Below, one piece after another: positions 29,358 through 30,032 of a DNA stretch of 30,032 bases. Position 1 is the stretch's first letter. Each line of letters begins with the position of its first letter. This DNA comes from a virus: positions 1-30,032 of IMG/VR virus record IMGVR_UViG_3300009551_000099. The stretch is one strand, 5' to 3'. Both the position numbers and the translations under genes were made by a program. A model generated the notes under the pieces. The model saw nothing but the letters and a program-made list of their open reading frames with translations, did not search any database and was not told the DNA's origin.

Positions 29358-30032
29358 ATAAGGTGCTTGCTTGGCACTTTTCTCCGCTGGATTGTTTACT
29401 AGCCAATGGAGATGGACGAAAAATTGTAGCTGGAGAAAGTCTGTCCGTATCTCTCCCATTGACTTTGTGTAAGCGCGGATTACACGGAAGCGTGAATATC
29501 TTAGACGCTCTTAATTACGCTCCCGGACCTATGTTGTGGAGAGTGGAAATATCCGGGGAAATTTTGGAAGAGAAAGATAAATTGTGCGGAGAGACTCGAA
29601 AGGCTCTTTGGGGATTTGATTGTAGGGATTTGCTGTTTTCTTTTGCGAGAGAGTGCGCATTAGATGTAATAGGAAATTGGAAAGCGCCAGAAATTGTCAG
29701 GCAATTTTTGATGACTGGAGATATATCATTGAAGTATGCGGCTGAGTCTGCGGCTGAGTCTGCGGCTCGGTATGCGGCTGAGTCTGCGGCTGAGTCTACG
29801 GCTCGGTCTGCGGCTGAGTCTGCGGCTCGGTATGCGGCTCGGTATGCGGCTTGGTCTGCGGCTCGGTATGCGGCTGAGTCTGCGGCTTGGTCTGCGGCTG
29901 GGTCTGCGGCTGAGTCTGCGGGTGTGTATGCGGCTGGGTATGCGGCTGGGTCTGCGGCTGGGTATGCGGCTGAGTCTGCGGCTTGGTCTGCGGCTCGGTC
30001 TGCGGCTTGGTCTGCGGCTGAGTCTGCGGCTC
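29354..30032 (+). CDS. Alanine tetrapeptide-repeat protein, partial (226+ aa)
   Basis: ATG 29354 overlaps the preceding stop (ATGA), and the frame is open to the window end. Residues 1-127 form a folded domain: AWHFSPLDCLLANGDGRK, LCKRGLHGS at 38-46, ALNYAPG at 52-58, then LWRVEISGEILEEKDKLC. This order is shared with a widespread phage and bacterial hypothetical family in which a G-L-H-A/G-S domain precedes long alanine/tryptophan/arginine-rich repeats (resembling DUF7666-type proteins; from memory). From residue 128 the protein is pure four-residue repeats, (S/Y)-A-A-(E/R/W/G), with 24 complete units visible. The role is unknown; the helical repeats probably form a long rod. Confidence 0.85.
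   Translation, partial: MNKVLAWHFSPLDCLLANGDGRKIVAGESLSVSLPLTLCKRGLHGSVNILDALNYAPGPMLWRVEISGEILEEKDKLCGETRKALWGFDCRDLLFSFARECALDVIGNWKAPEIVRQFLMTGDISLKYAAESAAESAARYAAESAAESTARSAAESAARYAARYAAWSAARYAAESAAWSAAGSAAESAGVYAAGYAAGSAAGYAAESAAWSAARSAAWSAAESAA
29735..30032 (+). repeat. 12-bp in-frame tandem repeat (24.8 units)
   Basis: The unit is T(C/A)T GCG GCT NNG. The alanine codons GCG GCT are the same in 22 of 24 units. Variation is confined almost wholly to base 2 of codon one (TCT 16, TAT 8) and bases 1-2 of codon four (GAG 9, CGG 6, TGG 4, GGG 4, GTG 1). The array continues beyond the window. Confidence 0.95.

Noticed and set aside
29735-30032. CRISPR-like array
   Set aside because: Units are 12 bp without spacers and stay in one reading frame; this is a coding tandem repeat.
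29735-30032. Diversity-generating retroelement target
   Set aside because: Variation occurs at repeated unit positions but is not adenine-specific in pattern, and no reverse transcriptase or template repeat is visible in the window.
22000-30032. Integrase, lysogeny repressor or toxin-antitoxin genes
   Set aside because: No recombinase, helix-turn-helix repressor or known toxin motif was seen among the early proteins, so a temperate lifestyle is neither supported nor excluded.

Overview
The window is a contiguous piece of a tailed double-stranded DNA phage genome, most likely a podovirus of a proteobacterial host. The evidence is an uninterrupted packaging, head and short-tail gene order, an N4-gp56-type major capsid protein, P22/T7-like adaptor and nozzle candidates, glycine- and glutamine-rich ejection-type proteins, and strong Shine-Dalgarno sites with ATGA, TAATG and GTGA gene junctions. 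No contractile or long-tail genes, tape measure, integrase, polymerase or host chromosomal genes are visible. Both ends are cut inside genes.

Minus-strand block (about 21.5 kb down to 1, read right to left). It begins with an HNH-like small protein (21490-20969), followed by a gene-free, hairpin-rich leader with two promoter candidates (20968-20417). Next come two small genes, a tRNA-Leu-like RNA (19948-19849), two virion or fibre-like proteins that share an N-terminal motif (19740-19180 and 18515-17706), small proteins including a holin candidate, and a T4-type lysozyme. Packaging follows (small terminase, large terminase, portal), then scaffold, major capsid protein, decoration-like protein, adaptor candidate, an 1181-residue tail protein, and four or five proteins of the ejection type running off the left edge. 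This looks like the late transcription unit.

Divergent control region (21491-22244). It holds no convincing gene but is packed with signals: two near-identical 14-bp repeats exactly 30 bp apart, a Fur-box-like element whose inverted copy lies 1.66 kb away, a perfect 16-bp palindrome whose 12-bp core recurs at 23555, and a sigma70-like promoter whose predicted transcript starts directly before five consecutive hairpins.

Plus-strand block (22245-30032). First is a two-gene unit (a 290-residue unknown protein and a small zinc-binding-type protein) closed by a strong intrinsic terminator at 23432-23475. It is followed by about twenty very small, tightly packed genes of unknown function, typical of phage early or host-takeover regions. 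Several were recovered by reading the sequence directly (24807-24947, 27550-27666, 28519-28659, and 19022-19177 on the other strand). Ribosome sites of the type GAGGATTAAA recur. The window ends inside a gene whose C-terminal half is a 12-bp tandem repeat encoding a four-residue unit, (S/Y)-A-A-(E/R/W/G).

The most unusual things here are the tRNA-Leu-like RNA without a recognisable anticodon arm, the duplicated and frame-shifted tail of the HNH-like gene, the paired operator-like elements around the 290-residue gene, the mutually exclusive hairpins over a ribosome site at 23132-23186, and the tetrapeptide-repeat gene.
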